A stretch of 64,000 nucleotides of DNA. Source: Competibacter_A sp002352125 (GTDB lineage Bacteria > Pseudomonadota > Gammaproteobacteria > Competibacterales > Competibacteraceae). Location of the stretch: contig DAOROA010000005.1 in the NCBI GenBank assembly GCA_035441325.1, positions 38,058-102,057 on the forward strand, given 5' to 3'. Below, one piece after another: positions 25,030-33,735 of the stretch (position 1 is its first letter; each line of letters starts with the position of its first letter). Both the position numbers and the translations under genes were made by a program. The notes below the pieces were generated by a model that ran no database searches, was not told the origin of the DNA, and saw only the letters and a program-made list of their open reading frames with translations.

Positions 25030-27408
25030 TCAACTCATTCGCGTCAACAAAGGTCGTGCCGCCACCAAGGCGACGATGAAACTGGCGGCCACGCCCAAGG
25101 TCACGGTCAAACCGATGGCCCGCAGCGCCGGCAGCGCGGAAGTCGAGAGCATACCAAACACGGTCAACGCTGAACCACAGCAGACCAATAGCGCATGCAA
25201 GGTGCGTCGGCGCAGGTCGGGATCGGCGTCGGGCCGGCCGAAAAACAACCCGTAATCCACGCCCACTCCCAGCACCAGCAACAGGGAAACCAAGTGGAAC
25301 AGCGACAATCGTTCGCCCAAGGCCAACAGCGCCGCCACGGTGAAAACCAGCGCCAGCAACACCGGCAACAACGCGGCGGCAACCCGTCGCCAGGACCGCA
25401 ACCCGATCCAGACCACCGCCACGATCAGCGCGAAGCCCCAGCCGAGCCGTTGCAGCGCGGCATCGCGAAAACCCGCCACAATTCGATTCGTTTCGGCGCG
25501 CAAATCCAGATAGCGCGCTTGGCCGATCTCGACCTGTGGCAAGCCGGCGGCCAAGGCCCGAGGATCCCGAACGCCGCTCAGCGGCAACAGGGCGGTCCAG
25601 CCGCGCTCGCCGGGAAACAGCAGGGCGCTAGTTCGCATCCCCAGTAAAGTGCCGCTCAAATCTTCGGGCCGCAGCAGCGGCGCGGTCCGGGCGGCGGCGA
25701 CGGCATTGAGAAAGGGCGCAAACAAGCCGGGCTTGAACGGCAATTCCGCTACGGCGGCGGTCAGGTTCGCCGTCAGGAATTCGGTATCCGGCAACGATGT
25801 CTGCCGCTGCCGTTGGGCATGGGTGCTGGGTAGATAACGCATGGCGCCGTCGTAACCGGCCAACGCGCCGTCGGTTTGGCGACGATCCAGATAAGCGGCA
25901 ATCGTTTCGCTGTTCCGCAAGGCGGTTTCGGCGTCCGGTGCGGTGACGACGATCAGGTGACCGACCTCCGGGGCACCCAGCGCGGTTCGTAGTTCCTGAT
26001 CGAGCCGCAACAATTCGCGCGGTACCGGACTGAGCGCAGCGAGGTCGTTTTCCCACAGCGGTGGCGCCTTGATGGCCAATCCCAGGAGCACCAGCAAGCC
26101 GCAGCCGCCGATCACCAGCGCCAACCGGGGTCGCGGACGCAACATATCATCCGCCCAAGCACCGATAGCGACCGGTTGCGGCGGCGCCCAATTCGGCGGC
26201 AGCAGGGCCGGCAACAGCCAGCGGGTCGTCGTCACGGCCGCGACGATGCCCGCGATGGTGAACACGCCCAACTGGCTCAATCCGGGGAAACCGGAATCCA
26301 GCATCGCCAGACAACCCAGCGCCGTGGTTGCCACGCACAACCGCAGGGTCGGCCACAATTGCCGCAAGGTTCCCTCCACCGTCTCCGTCGCGCGTCGATG
26401 GCTGAACAGGTAGGTGGGATAGTCCAGCGTTTCTCCCAGCAAGGTCATGCTGAAAGCCAGCGTAATGAGATACATCTTGCCGAAAACCAAATCGACCGCC
26501 GCCGCGCCGGTCAGCAGGGCCGACAACATCGGTAGCGCGCCGAGCCAGACCGTCCGCGCCGACCGGTAAACCAAAAGCAGCATCGATATCACCGCCGCCA
26601 GCGCCAGCGCGCTCAGCCATTCCGCTCCGGCGCGCACTTGGTCCTCGGCCAGCGTTGCCAGCACGCCAGGACCGCTCATCGTCAACCGCACGCCAGTGCC
26701 GGTACTGGCCGCGGCGAACGCTTGGCGAATCGCCGTCACTGCTTCGCGTTGGGCGACGAGGTCATAACCGGAAGCCCGCGTTTCGACCAGCAGCAGAGCG
26801 CGATCACCGTCCGGCGAAAACCAGACGCCCAGCCGCTTGGCCGGTTCGTGCATTCCGCCCTGCCACACCCGCAGCAGGCTCAGCAGCTCGCCGGTCGGAT
26901 CGCTGGCCAGCCAACGTTTCTGGAAAACCGCCAGCGGCGAGCGCAATTCCGCCAACCGCTGCTGCAAGGCCGCACGCAACCCATCCACCGTAAATCGCGC
27001 CGGGGAGAGGGCCGGGCTGAGCAAATAGCGATGAGCGAACAGCGCTTGCAGTTCTGTTTCCGGCAACGCGTCCGCGCCGTTGGCCGCGCGCGCGAACAAA
27101 GCCGTCGAACGCAATCGCTCCGCCAATTGACGGCTGACGGCAGCGCGAGCGGTTTCGGAATCGCCGTCCAGCCCCAGCAGAATCAGCCGGGTGGTCGGAC
27201 CGCTGCGCAACTGCTCCAGCAGCAGTTCCGCGACCGGATCGGCGCGGGGTACGAACAAGGTCAGATCGGTGGTGACCGGCGTCGTCAAGACGGCCCAGCC
27301 GCAGCCCAGCGCGGCCAACAACCAGAGCGGCAGGATCAACCGGCGATAGCGTTGGCTTCCTGCCGTCGCTGGTGACGAAGGGGGGCGAGGAGGCGGGACG
27401 CTCGGCAT
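25030..27408 (-). CDS. MMPL/RND-family lipid exporter
   Basis: A 792-residue inner-membrane transporter with the two-fold MMPL pattern: one helix, a periplasmic loop, a five-helix bundle (about 255-400), a second loop, and a final bundle (about 655-790). LLGETLDYPTYLFSHRR and VGVDYGLFFGRPD are the conserved MMPL motifs in the two halves. Members in aryl-polyene and xanthomonadin clusters are required to move the polyene lipid out of the inner membrane. It starts 9 bp after the LolA-like gene and lies 3 bp before the ketosynthase. Confidence 0.9.
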   Translation of the reverse strand: MPSVPPPRPPSSPATAGSQRYRRLILPLWLLAALGCGWAVLTTPVTTDLTLFVPRADPVAELLLEQLRSGPTTRLILLGLDGDSETARAAVSRQLAERLRSTALFARAANGADALPETELQALFAHRYLLSPALSPARFTVDGLRAALQQRLAELRSPLAVFQKRWLASDPTGELLSLLRVWQGGMHEPAKRLGVWFSPDGDRALLLVETRASGYDLVAQREAVTAIRQAFAAASTGTGVRLTMSGPGVLATLAEDQVRAGAEWLSALALAAVISMLLLVYRSARTVWLGALPMLSALLTGAAAVDLVFGKMYLITLAFSMTLLGETLDYPTYLFSHRRATETVEGTLRQLWPTLRLCVATTALGCLAMLDSGFPGLSQLGVFTIAGIVAAVTTTRWLLPALLPPNWAPPQPVAIGAWADDMLRPRPRLALVIGGCGLLVLLGLAIKAPPLWENDLAALSPVPRELLRLDQELRTALGAPEVGHLIVVTAPDAETALRNSETIAAYLDRRQTDGALAGYDGAMRYLPSTHAQRQRQTSLPDTEFLTANLTAAVAELPFKPGLFAPFLNAVAAARTAPLLRPEDLSGTLLGMRTSALLFPGERGWTALLPLSGVRDPRALAAGLPQVEIGQARYLDLRAETNRIVAGFRDAALQRLGWGFALIVAVVWIGLRSWRRVAAALLPVLLALVFTVAALLALGERLSLFHLVSLLLVLGVGVDYGLFFGRPDADPDLRRRTLHALLVCCGSALTVFGMLSTSALPALRAIGLTVTLGVAASFIVALVAARPLLTRMS

Positions 27409-27417
27409 GGCGCCATT

Positions 27418-27981
27418 TCACCTGATCGTAATCGTCATCAAGCTGCGATCACCGTCGGGTTCCAGCGTTTCCATGCTGGAAATCGATCCGTCCCGACCCC
27501 GCAAGACGATGGCGGTCACATAGGCGGTGGCCCTTGGGTCGCGCGGGGTCAGGCGCAGGCTCCAATCGGCGGGCGTCCCCTGAAATTCCAATCGGTAATA
27601 CCGCTCCAGCATAGCCTGGTTGCCGGCTTGCGTGGCGCGAATCGCTTCTACGAAAGGGCGCAGTTGCGGATAGCCGTTGAGGTCGAACTGGCGGCGGCCG
27701 GCGGCCGGCGTTTCGACGGTCAGCCAATCGCCGTCGGCTTCGTAATCCTCCGGTTGCGGGGCGAGCGTCCGTTTGCGCAGAAAAGCCGGGGCGCGGTAGT
27801 AAAGCAACCCCGTGGCGACCAAAGGCTCTTGCAGCACGGCGAGGTTTTTTTCTTCCCGAAAGGTGCCTTCCACCGCCGGCACCGCCGCCAGCATCCGCAT
27901 GACTTCGGCCATCGTATCGTCGGCCGCGCTCGCCAACGGCCAGCACGCCAGCAGCAGCCACGCCCAGCGCATCACGCGCAA
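27418..27981 (-). CDS. LolA-like periplasmic lipid carrier
   Basis: A 187-residue exported protein: residues 1-20 are a signal peptide (WAWLLLACWPLASAAD), then a LolA-type half-barrel (VEGTFREEKNLAVLQEPLVA, LLYYRAPAFLRKRTL, RSLMTITIR). LolA proteins ferry hydrophobic cargo across the periplasm. Beside an MMPL pump and polyene enzymes it probably carries the polyene lipid rather than lipoproteins. The gene overlaps the dehydratase end by 10 nt. Confidence 0.85.
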   Translation of the reverse strand: MRVMRWAWLLLACWPLASAADDTMAEVMRMLAAVPAVEGTFREEKNLAVLQEPLVATGLLYYRAPAFLRKRTLAPQPEDYEADGDWLTVETPAAGRRQFDLNGYPQLRPFVEAIRATQAGNQAMLERYYRLEFQGTPADWSLRLTPRDPRATAYVTAIVLRGRDGSISSMETLEPDGDRSLMTITIR

Positions 27982-28424
27982 ACCCCGGTCTTCGACTGTT
28001 GCAGCACGATGGTGATGCGGGCTTCCGCCAGCAATCGGCCGGTGGCGCTAATCTGGATCGCATAGATCCAGGAGCCGGTATCGCCCAGTAGGGGGCGGGC
28101 GGTAACTTCCAGCGGCGCGGCGATCCCGTCCAGTTCGGTGGCCGACCAGCGGGCGTCGCGCAGGGCAGCCAAATAGCCCGGCGATGCCGTTCGTCCCGCT
28201 GCCCGGGCGCACAGGGCACCATGAATCGCTGCGGCTTGGGCACCGTACTCGATCGCGTGTAACACCGATAACCGGCCTTCCCGGCGCAGCGGATTGGCGG
28301 GATCGCGATGAGTGTCGGTCAGGCAGGTGATGGATTGCTCGTCCCAAGCGGCGACCGCGTCCAGTAGGCACATGGTACCGGCATGGGGAATTAGGCTCCG
28401 GATTTCCGCCTTGTCGATCAACAT
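27972..28424 (-). CDS. 3-hydroxyacyl-ACP dehydratase-like (hotdog fold, ApeP type)
   Basis: A 150-residue hotdog-fold protein starting MLIDKAEIRSLIPHAGTMCL. The IPHAGTMCLLD segment resembles the PHR-type catalytic motif of FabA/FabZ dehydratases, with His13, and VLHAIEYGAQAAAIH is the central helix with the acidic residue. It would remove water to create each conjugated double bond. ATG 28424 is set by this conserved N-terminus and a 7-nt overlap with chain length factor copy 2. A much longer open frame upstream is antisense-like noise. Confidence 0.82.
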   Translation of the reverse strand: MLIDKAEIRSLIPHAGTMCLLDAVAAWDEQSITCLTDTHRDPANPLRREGRLSVLHAIEYGAQAAAIHGALCARAAGRTASPGYLAALRDARWSATELDGIAAPLEVTARPLLGDTGSWIYAIQISATGRLLAEARITIVLQQSKTGVCA

Positions 28425-29209
28425 GGTTCCACAGACAGTTCGAGTCGGGTCTCGGGCAAATAGGGCAACGCGACCATCCCGGTCTGTCCGGCGGCAAGCC
28501 GTTGCAACAACGGCAAACTTCGTGCGGCGGGATTGCTCAGGCGCAATCGTTCCAGCTCTTCGGCCGGCATCGCATCGGCTGCGCCACTTTGCAACCGCAA
28601 TCCGTGCAGGCGCGCGATACTGCCGGGCAACGGCTCGGGAGTCAACAACAACGCCACGCCGAACGAAGTGGAAACCGGCCGGAACGGTTGCAGGGGGGGG
28701 GGCGGCGGCGTGTCGTAGGCCACCAGTATCACTGGCCGGTTTTCCGACTGCGCCAAGGCGAACGCTTCCAGGAAACCGGCGGCGAACGACGCATCGTAAG
28801 CGCCGACGCTGGCCGCCGGCTGGGCCGAACCGGCCGCGATGCTCCAGTAACCGAGGGGTGCGTTGTGCACCGAGTGATTGAACTGACTGGGAGAGATCGG
28901 GCGCTCGGGCTCGATCAGCGCCCGGCACAGTGCATCCAACGCTTCGGTGTTGCCGCCGGAGCAGGCGAACACGGCGCCGCATCGCGCGGCGTCCAACTCG
29001 ACGGTATCCAGCGCCTCCGCTGCCGCTTGCAGCGCCAGCCGGACGGTCGCGGTCGCCCGCCGGGCTTCGTTGCGCGGCAAGTGCACGCGATCGAAACGCG
29101 GCGCTTCGTCCCGCCGGTACGGTCGTTGGCCAGCCAGCACCGCGCGGCCGGCCGGCCAGTCCGGCAAACCGGGGGCGCACAGGCCGATGCCGCTCGCGTA
29201 AACGATCAT
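28418..29209 (-). CDS. Ketosynthase-like chain length factor (copy 2)
   Basis: A 263-residue paralogue of the protein at 23018-23833, with matching segments (LPRNEARRATATVRLALQAA, FNHSVHNAPLGYWSIA, AYDASFAAGFLEAFALA, NPAARSLPLL). The position of the catalytic Cys is Ser here (GSAQPAAS), and the C-terminal catalytic half is absent, so it cannot condense by itself. A Pro-rich loop (about 156-163) encoded by a run of G on the plus strand near 28690 could be prone to slippage. It probably pairs with the single full ketosynthase or acts on an early or late step. Confidence 0.8.
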   Translation of the reverse strand: MIVYASGIGLCAPGLPDWPAGRAVLAGQRPYRRDEAPRFDRVHLPRNEARRATATVRLALQAAAEALDTVELDAARCGAVFACSGGNTEALDALCRALIEPERPISPSQFNHSVHNAPLGYWSIAAGSAQPAASVGAYDASFAAGFLEAFALAQSENRPVILVAYDTPPPPPLQPFRPVSTSFGVALLLTPEPLPGSIARLHGLRLQSGAADAMPAEELERLRLSNPAARSLPLLQRLAAGQTGMVALPYLPETRLELSVEPC

Positions 29210-29905
29210 TCAGGTGATTCGCGCCAGGCTGTGGCGATTGCCGGTCCAGCGGGACCAAGCCTTGCCGACCGCATACCAATGGAGATAGTAGGCCTCCAGC
29301 CCGAGCCGCCAGAACAGCGAAAGACTGTATTGCAAACGCTCTTCGGCAGCGCACAACACCGGCCGCAACGTCAGTCCGCGCGCTAGCACCTCGCTCCGCG
29401 CCAAGTGGTAGCGGCTGGTCACCAGCACGAAGGGGCGCTCTCGAATCTCCGGAAACAATTGTCGCGCGCGACGCAAGTTATCGAGCGTATTCAAGGATTG
29501 ATCTTCGATCAGCAGATCGGATTCCGGAACGTCGAGTCCGCCCAGAAATTCCCTGCCTCGTTCGGCTTCGCTGCCGCTGCCGCCGGTATGGCCGCCGACC
29601 AGCAAAATGCGTCGCCGGGGATCGGCCCGGTGCAGTGCGGCGGCGCGTTGCAGCCGGCGCGCGTAACCGGGAGCTACCTGGCCGCCATCGAGCAAACGCG
29701 CGCCCAACGCCACGACCCAGTCGCCTTCGAGGTCGGCAAACGGCGTATCGCGGGCGATTCGCCAGACTCGATACAGCATCCAAAGTCCGCTCGATCCCAT
29801 CGTTGCCAACAACACCAGATTCGACAGCGCCAGCATCGCCAGGCCGTCCCAACCCATGCCGCGCTGACGGGCGAACCACCGGCCAGGCGTCGGGCCCGGT
29901 TTCAA
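29210..29905 (-). CDS. YdcF/ElyC-like DUF218 membrane protein
   Basis: A 231-residue protein with an N-terminal membrane helix (about 23-45) and a DUF218 domain: DWVVALGARLLDGGQVAPGY, RRRILLVGGHTGGSGSEAER, LNTLDNLRRARQLFPE and FVLVTSRYHLARS. DUF218 proteins act in envelope lipid-carrier or glycan metabolism; the precise reaction is unknown. I chose TTG 29905, which overlaps the acyltransferase stop (TTGA) and is preceded by a GGAGG-like site 7 nt upstream; the frame is also open to 29944. Stop abuts the next gene directly. Its role in polyene lipid export or attachment is inference. Confidence 0.72.
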   Translation of the reverse strand: MKPGPTPGRWFARQRGMGWDGLAMLALSNLVLLATMGSSGLWMLYRVWRIARDTPFADLEGDWVVALGARLLDGGQVAPGYARRLQRAAALHRADPRRRILLVGGHTGGSGSEAERGREFLGGLDVPESDLLIEDQSLNTLDNLRRARQLFPEIRERPFVLVTSRYHLARSEVLARGLTLRPVLCAAEERLQYSLSLFWRLGLEAYYLHWYAVGKAWSRWTGNRHSLARIT

Positions 29906-30801
29906 GTCGATTCCTCCGCCCAATAATCGTAAAAATTGAACCAATTATAGGGGGCAAGCCGGGCGTAATGCTCCAAACGGTCGGCGTAACGCTGCATCCA
30001 AATCTCAAGTTGTTCCCTGCGATGCCGCCGATCCAGCACGACCCGTTCGGCCAGTTTCTCGAAATGGACATCGTAGCGATTACCGCCCCGATACAAGCCG
30101 AAAAACAGGATGATCGGACAATCCACGAGCGCCGCCAGCAGGATCGGCCCAATCGGAAAGGCGGTTTCCCGGTCGAACAACCGGCAGCGCACCGTTTTTT
30201 CGCCTTGGGCCACCCGGTCGCCGAGCGCGCCGACCATAAAGCCTTGCGCCACGCTTTCTTGAACTTTGAGCAGGGTTTCGGGCTGGCCGATGGGAACGAT
30301 GGCTTGCGCCAGCGCGGGGTTTAGCGCGTCGAGCAACCGGCTCATGGCCCGATTGTGCTCGACGTTCATCAAGATCTTGATCGGAAAGTGGCGCAACGTT
30401 ACCCCGATTGCCCGCAGCGCTTCGAAACTGCCCAAGTGCGACCCCAGCAAAATGCAGCCCTGGCCGGATGCCACCTGATCCAGAATGGCTTGATCGCCAA
30501 AGATCCCGATTTCGAAACGCTCCACCTGTCCGGTTAGAAAATAGACCCGGTCCAGAATGGTGGCGGCGAAACAATGGATATGGTGGAACACGTCCCGCCA
30601 GCCCGGCTCGCGGCCCAGCGCCCGCCGCAGATAGCGCCGCGAGCTGCGGCGGGCCGTTGCGGCGGTCACCAGAAAATATGCGGTGATGGGAATGAGCAGG
30701 ATGCGGCCCACGGACCGGCCGGCATGAAGAGCGATCCAGCAGATCAACCGTAGCGCCAGCGCATTGCCCCGCTCCGGCAACCGCGCCCACTGCTGGCTCA
30801 C
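29902..30801 (-). CDS. LpxL/HtrB-like lipid acyltransferase
   Basis: A 299-residue membrane-associated acyltransferase with the Hx4E motif in GSHLGSFEALRAIG near residue 125 and LGDRVAQGEKTVRCRLFDRE, which correspond to the lipid A late acyltransferase family. In aryl-polyene clusters an enzyme of this family transfers the ACP-bound polyene to a glycerol or sugar lipid. The start ATG 30801 leaves a 43-bp gap to the ACP gene. It is likely the step that turns the polyene acid into a membrane lipid. Confidence 0.87.
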   Translation of the reverse strand: MSQQWARLPERGNALALRLICWIALHAGRSVGRILLIPITAYFLVTAATARRSSRRYLRRALGREPGWRDVFHHIHCFAATILDRVYFLTGQVERFEIGIFGDQAILDQVASGQGCILLGSHLGSFEALRAIGVTLRHFPIKILMNVEHNRAMSRLLDALNPALAQAIVPIGQPETLLKVQESVAQGFMVGALGDRVAQGEKTVRCRLFDRETAFPIGPILLAALVDCPIILFFGLYRGGNRYDVHFEKLAERVVLDRRHRREQLEIWMQRYADRLEHYARLAPYNWFNFYDYWAEEST

Positions 30802-30844
30802 GGGCGTTTTCCTTCCGGTGCCACCGCAACCGTTACGCGCGGCG

Positions 30845-31114
30845 TCAACAGGTTCGTTGTTGTTGGATGTGCTGGCTCAAAGCTCGCAGCGAAGCGAAAA
30901 CGCGCTGATTCTCGCTATCCTCGGAGCGCAGTTGAAAGCCGTAGGTTTTCGAAATCGCCAGCGCCAGTTCGAGCGCATCGATGGAATCCAGGCCGAGCCC
31001 CTCACCGAACAACGGCTTTTCGGGGGCGATATCTTCCGGTTTGATATCTTCCAGATGCAGGGTCTCGACCAGCAGTCGAGCCACCTCCAACTCGAACGGC
31101 GAAAGAGCTTCCAT
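30845..31114 (-). CDS. Acyl carrier protein of the polyene locus
   Basis: An 89-residue ACP, the first gene of the minus arm. The phosphopantetheine attachment Ser lies in LGLDSIDALELALAISK (Ser at about residue 44), with the usual acidic helix II. The N-terminal helix is FELEVARLLVETLHLEDI. It would carry the aryl starter and growing chain. Aryl-polyene loci often have two ACPs; only one is seen here. Confidence 0.92.
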   Translation of the reverse strand: MEALSPFELEVARLLVETLHLEDIKPEDIAPEKPLFGEGLGLDSIDALELALAISKTYGFQLRSEDSENQRVFASLRALSQHIQQQRTC

Positions 31115-31329
31115 TTGCGACCTCGTCAGGATGGGATGAAATGGCTATAAGCGATGGCGCTATCGGGATTTGCGAATTCATCTATAAACTATACCATGCC
31201 TCGCAATCAAAACTCGCAACCGTCCTTTTTTGTGATTTTGGTACATTTGTAGAGCTTTTTCATCGCTCGAATAAGCCTGGCCACATAGCGATAATCATCG
31301 AATGAGTCTTTTTTTCGAGACGGGCGTTT
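31115..31329. promoter_or_regulatory. Divergent promoter region of the two polyene arms
   Basis: About 215 bp, more AT-rich than its surroundings, separating the ACP gene (leftward) from the chorismatase gene (rightward). Both arms are expected to start here. I cannot assign -35/-10 boxes or an operator with confidence, and no regulator gene is adjacent. Confidence 0.5.
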
Positions 31330-32331
31330 ATGACTCCTTTTACCGTCTTTTACTGTGACGACGCACGAGCCGAGGAATGGCTGGACAACGAACGGCTTCT
31401 GGCTCTGATCCGGTTCGGCGAACCGGGTGCGATCGCGCCGGACCCGCAGATTTGCGAAGTCGCGTTAGCCGAATTGGGGGGAACCGCGACTGCCGAGGTC
31501 TGGCTCGGGGCAGGACCGGCGCAAACCGGGATCGCGGATGGAGTACGTCACGCCAGCGATGGCGACACGTTGTTTCTCCACCTCTGCCTGGACGAGTACG
31601 CCCCGGATGCTTTGCAGCCCCTAACCGCCGTGGCCTATCGGCGATTATTCGCGGTGGCCCGCGCGCTAGGTTATCCGCACTTCCTGCGCATCTGGAATTT
31701 TTTCCCGCAGATCAATCGCGAGTGCGAAGGTTTGGAACGCTATCGCGCCTTTTGCGCGGGCCGGCACCAAGCTTTGGTAGCGGAGCTGGCCGAGTTCGAA
31801 ATGCAGTTGCCCGCCGCTTCGGCTATCGGTGCGCGCGGTCCGGGCCTGCAACTGTACGCGCTGGCCGCCAGGGAGCCGGGTATCCAGATCGAAAATCCGC
31901 GCCAGGTTAGCGCCTTTCACTACCCGCGCCAGTACGGTTTGCGCAGTCCCTCTTTCTCGCGCGCCGTCCTGAAAACCTGGGGCGAACGGCACCATCATCT
32001 GTATATTTCCGGCACGGCCAGCATCGTTGGCCACGCCAGCCGGCACCAGGATACGTTGCCCCAACTGGATGAAACGCTCGCCAACTTGGAGGCGTTGCTC
32101 GCCGAAGCCGGCCGACGCACATCGATGCCGTTGCCTCTGGCGCTGCTGAAAATCTACGTGCGGCCGGATCTCGATCCGTCGCCTTTGCGCGACCGGGTCA
32201 CCCGAACGTTCGGGGCCGACGTGCCGTTGCTGTTCCTGCGCGCCGACATCTGCCGCCAGGAATTGCTTATCGAAATCGAAGGGTTGGCAGCCAGCGCCGC
32301 CGGCCATCATTTTCAGGATCATGTCTCTTGA
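31330..32331 (+). CDS. Chorismatase, FkbO/Hyg5/XanB2 family
   Basis: A 333-residue enzyme that splits chorismate into pyruvate and a hydroxybenzoate (3- or 4-hydroxybenzoate) or dihydroxy-dienoate. Family segments are clear: PHFLRIWNFFPQIN near residue 118, FHYPRQYGLRSPSFSRA near 196, LYISGTASIVGHASRHQ near 233 and LFLRADICRQELLIEIEG near the end. In Xanthomonas the XanB2 chorismatase supplies the aryl starter for xanthomonadin. Divergent placement from a polyene synthase locus indicates the same use here. Which hydroxybenzoate is made cannot be read from motifs alone. The stop overlaps the next gene by 4 nt. Confidence 0.92.
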   Translation: MTPFTVFYCDDARAEEWLDNERLLALIRFGEPGAIAPDPQICEVALAELGGTATAEVWLGAGPAQTGIADGVRHASDGDTLFLHLCLDEYAPDALQPLTAVAYRRLFAVARALGYPHFLRIWNFFPQINRECEGLERYRAFCAGRHQALVAELAEFEMQLPAASAIGARGPGLQLYALAAREPGIQIENPRQVSAFHYPRQYGLRSPSFSRAVLKTWGERHHHLYISGTASIVGHASRHQDTLPQLDETLANLEALLAEAGRRTSMPLPLALLKIYVRPDLDPSPLRDRVTRTFGADVPLLFLRADICRQELLIEIEGLAASAAGHHFQDHVS

Positions 32332-33074
32332 AACCGGAAAAACCGCTCGAACCCCATCCGGCGTTGCCGGACTATTACCCCGACTTGGCGCAACGGCCGG
32401 CTTTCGTGCGCGGGTTGTTCGACCGCACCGCCCGCTACTATGATCACGTCAACCGCCTGCTGTCGTTCGGATCCGGCAGTTGGTATCGCCGGCGGGCGCT
32501 GGAGCGCGTAGGGTTGCGGCCCGGCATGACTGTGCTCGATGTCGCCATCGGCACTGGCCTGGTCGCGCGGCAGGCGATGGCGATCACCGGCGATTCGCGA
32601 GCGGTGATCGGTCTGGACGTGAGCGCGGGGATGCTGGACGAGGTGCGCCGGCTGTTGGGCATACCGCTGATTCAGGGTTTGATGGAGCAGTTGCCAGTGG
32701 CTGACGCCTGCTGCGATCTGGTCAGCATGGGCTACGCGCTGCGGCATGTCGCCGATCTCAACGTCACCTTCCGCGAATTTCACCGCGTGCTGCGACCGGG
32801 CGGCGCATTGCTGATCCTGGAAATCGCCCGGCCCGCTACGTCGTTCAAGCGCGCACTGCTCAAATTCTATTTGGGTCGACTGATTCCGCTGCTTGGCCGG
32901 TTGACCACCGGCGAGAAAGATATGCAAACGCTGATGCGCTATTACTGGGACACCATCGAAAACTGTGTCCCCTCTGAAACCATCGTTCAGGCTATTCGCG
33001 ATGCCGGCTTCGCCGAAGCGGGCTGCGATGTGGAATTCGATCTGTTCCGGGCTTATTTTGGACGCAAGGGTTGA
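32328..33074 (+). CDS. UbiE/COQ5-like methyltransferase of the polyene locus
   Basis: A 248-residue SAM-dependent methyltransferase resembling UbiE: FDRTARYYDHVNRLLSFGSG near residue 30, motif I TVLDVAIGTGLVARQAM, and GYALRHVADLNVTFREFHRV near 140. It starts at TTG 32328, overlapping the chorismatase stop (TTGA), with no nearby ATG in frame. Coupling to the chorismatase suggests methylation of the aryl head group, as aryl polyenes often carry methyl or methoxy groups; true UbiE/MenG function in quinone synthesis is the alternative. Confidence 0.82.
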   Translation: MKPEKPLEPHPALPDYYPDLAQRPAFVRGLFDRTARYYDHVNRLLSFGSGSWYRRRALERVGLRPGMTVLDVAIGTGLVARQAMAITGDSRAVIGLDVSAGMLDEVRRLLGIPLIQGLMEQLPVADACCDLVSMGYALRHVADLNVTFREFHRVLRPGGALLILEIARPATSFKRALLKFYLGRLIPLLGRLTTGEKDMQTLMRYYWDTIENCVPSETIVQAIRDAGFAEAGCDVEFDLFRAYFGRKG

Positions 33075-33132
33075 CGACGATGTCGTCAACCGTAAGAAAT
33101 GGACGAAAACAAGCCTGTCATTGCCATTTTCT

Positions 33133-33735
33133 CTATTTCTTGATGCCTTTGTATGCCCGTGGCGTAGCGAGACTGCCGGCATAATCCGGCACCGCTTTGA
33201 TGGCAGCGCGCAAATCGATCCATTCTTGCCAGAAAGATTTGCGTGCCGTAATCAAATCGGCGATCAAGAATGCCTTTTGAAAAACCGCGTCCTTTTTCTT
33301 GTCCGTGTTATCCGTTAGGCGCAAGCCGGTCGATGCCGGATAGCCGTGTCCTCGAACGTAAAGAGCCTGCGCGACGAACGCGGCCACTTCGTCGTCTATG
33401 GTGGCAATCTTGCTGCGTTTCTTGATGTCGTTGATGGCGTGAACGCCTTCGTGGATGATGAGGGCGCACAGCAAGAGATCGTTAAAGTCGTAGCTCTTCA
33501 AAACGATTTTATTGGTTTTGAAAAAGTAGATCGCATCGCCCTGCGCCAATTTTGGATCGATCTCGATGGCGATGCCACCATCGCGGATCGCCTTGCCGAC
33601 TTCGACAAAATAGCTGGGCCTGATCGATATCCCAATGATGCTGAAATTGATGTTGCTATTTTTCGGGTCTTCGAAAATGGCCGCAACGCCAAGCGGCAAC
33701 GCCAACAGCAAAGGAGTCGTCAAAGGAGTCGTCAT
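33133..33735 (-). CDS. Hypothetical protein with HExxH (zincin-like) motif
   Basis: A 200-residue protein I cannot assign to a named family. It contains CALIIHEGVHAIND near residue 114, a HExxH metal-site motif, and a downstream DDEVAAFVAQALY segment whose Glu could be the third ligand. The N-terminus has a short hydrophobic stretch (LLLALPLGVAAIF). Start taken as ATG 33735; the frame is open for another 131 codons upstream but that part looks non-coding. Two 12-bp direct copies (33709-33720 and 33721-33732) encode the TTPLTTPL start. Composition is less GC-rich than the neighbours. Protease function is inference. Confidence 0.6.
   Translation of the reverse strand: MTTPLTTPLLLALPLGVAAIFEDPKNSNINFSIIGISIRPSYFVEVGKAIRDGGIAIEIDPKLAQGDAIYFFKTNKIVLKSYDFNDLLLCALIIHEGVHAINDIKKRSKIATIDDEVAAFVAQALYVRGHGYPASTGLRLTDNTDKKKDAVFQKAFLIADLITARKSFWQEWIDLRAAIKAVPDYAGSLATPRAYKGIKK

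Noticed and set aside
23992..25173. Long plus-strand frame opposite the ketosynthase
   Set aside because: It is the antisense of an enzyme with a complete catalytic triad; no independent signal.
26990..27030. Third copy of the G-rich dispersed repeat in the MMPL gene
   Set aside because: The GGGGAGAGGGCCGGGCTGAG stretch is similar, but it encodes LLSPALSPARF, which fits normal MMPL-type sequence at this place.
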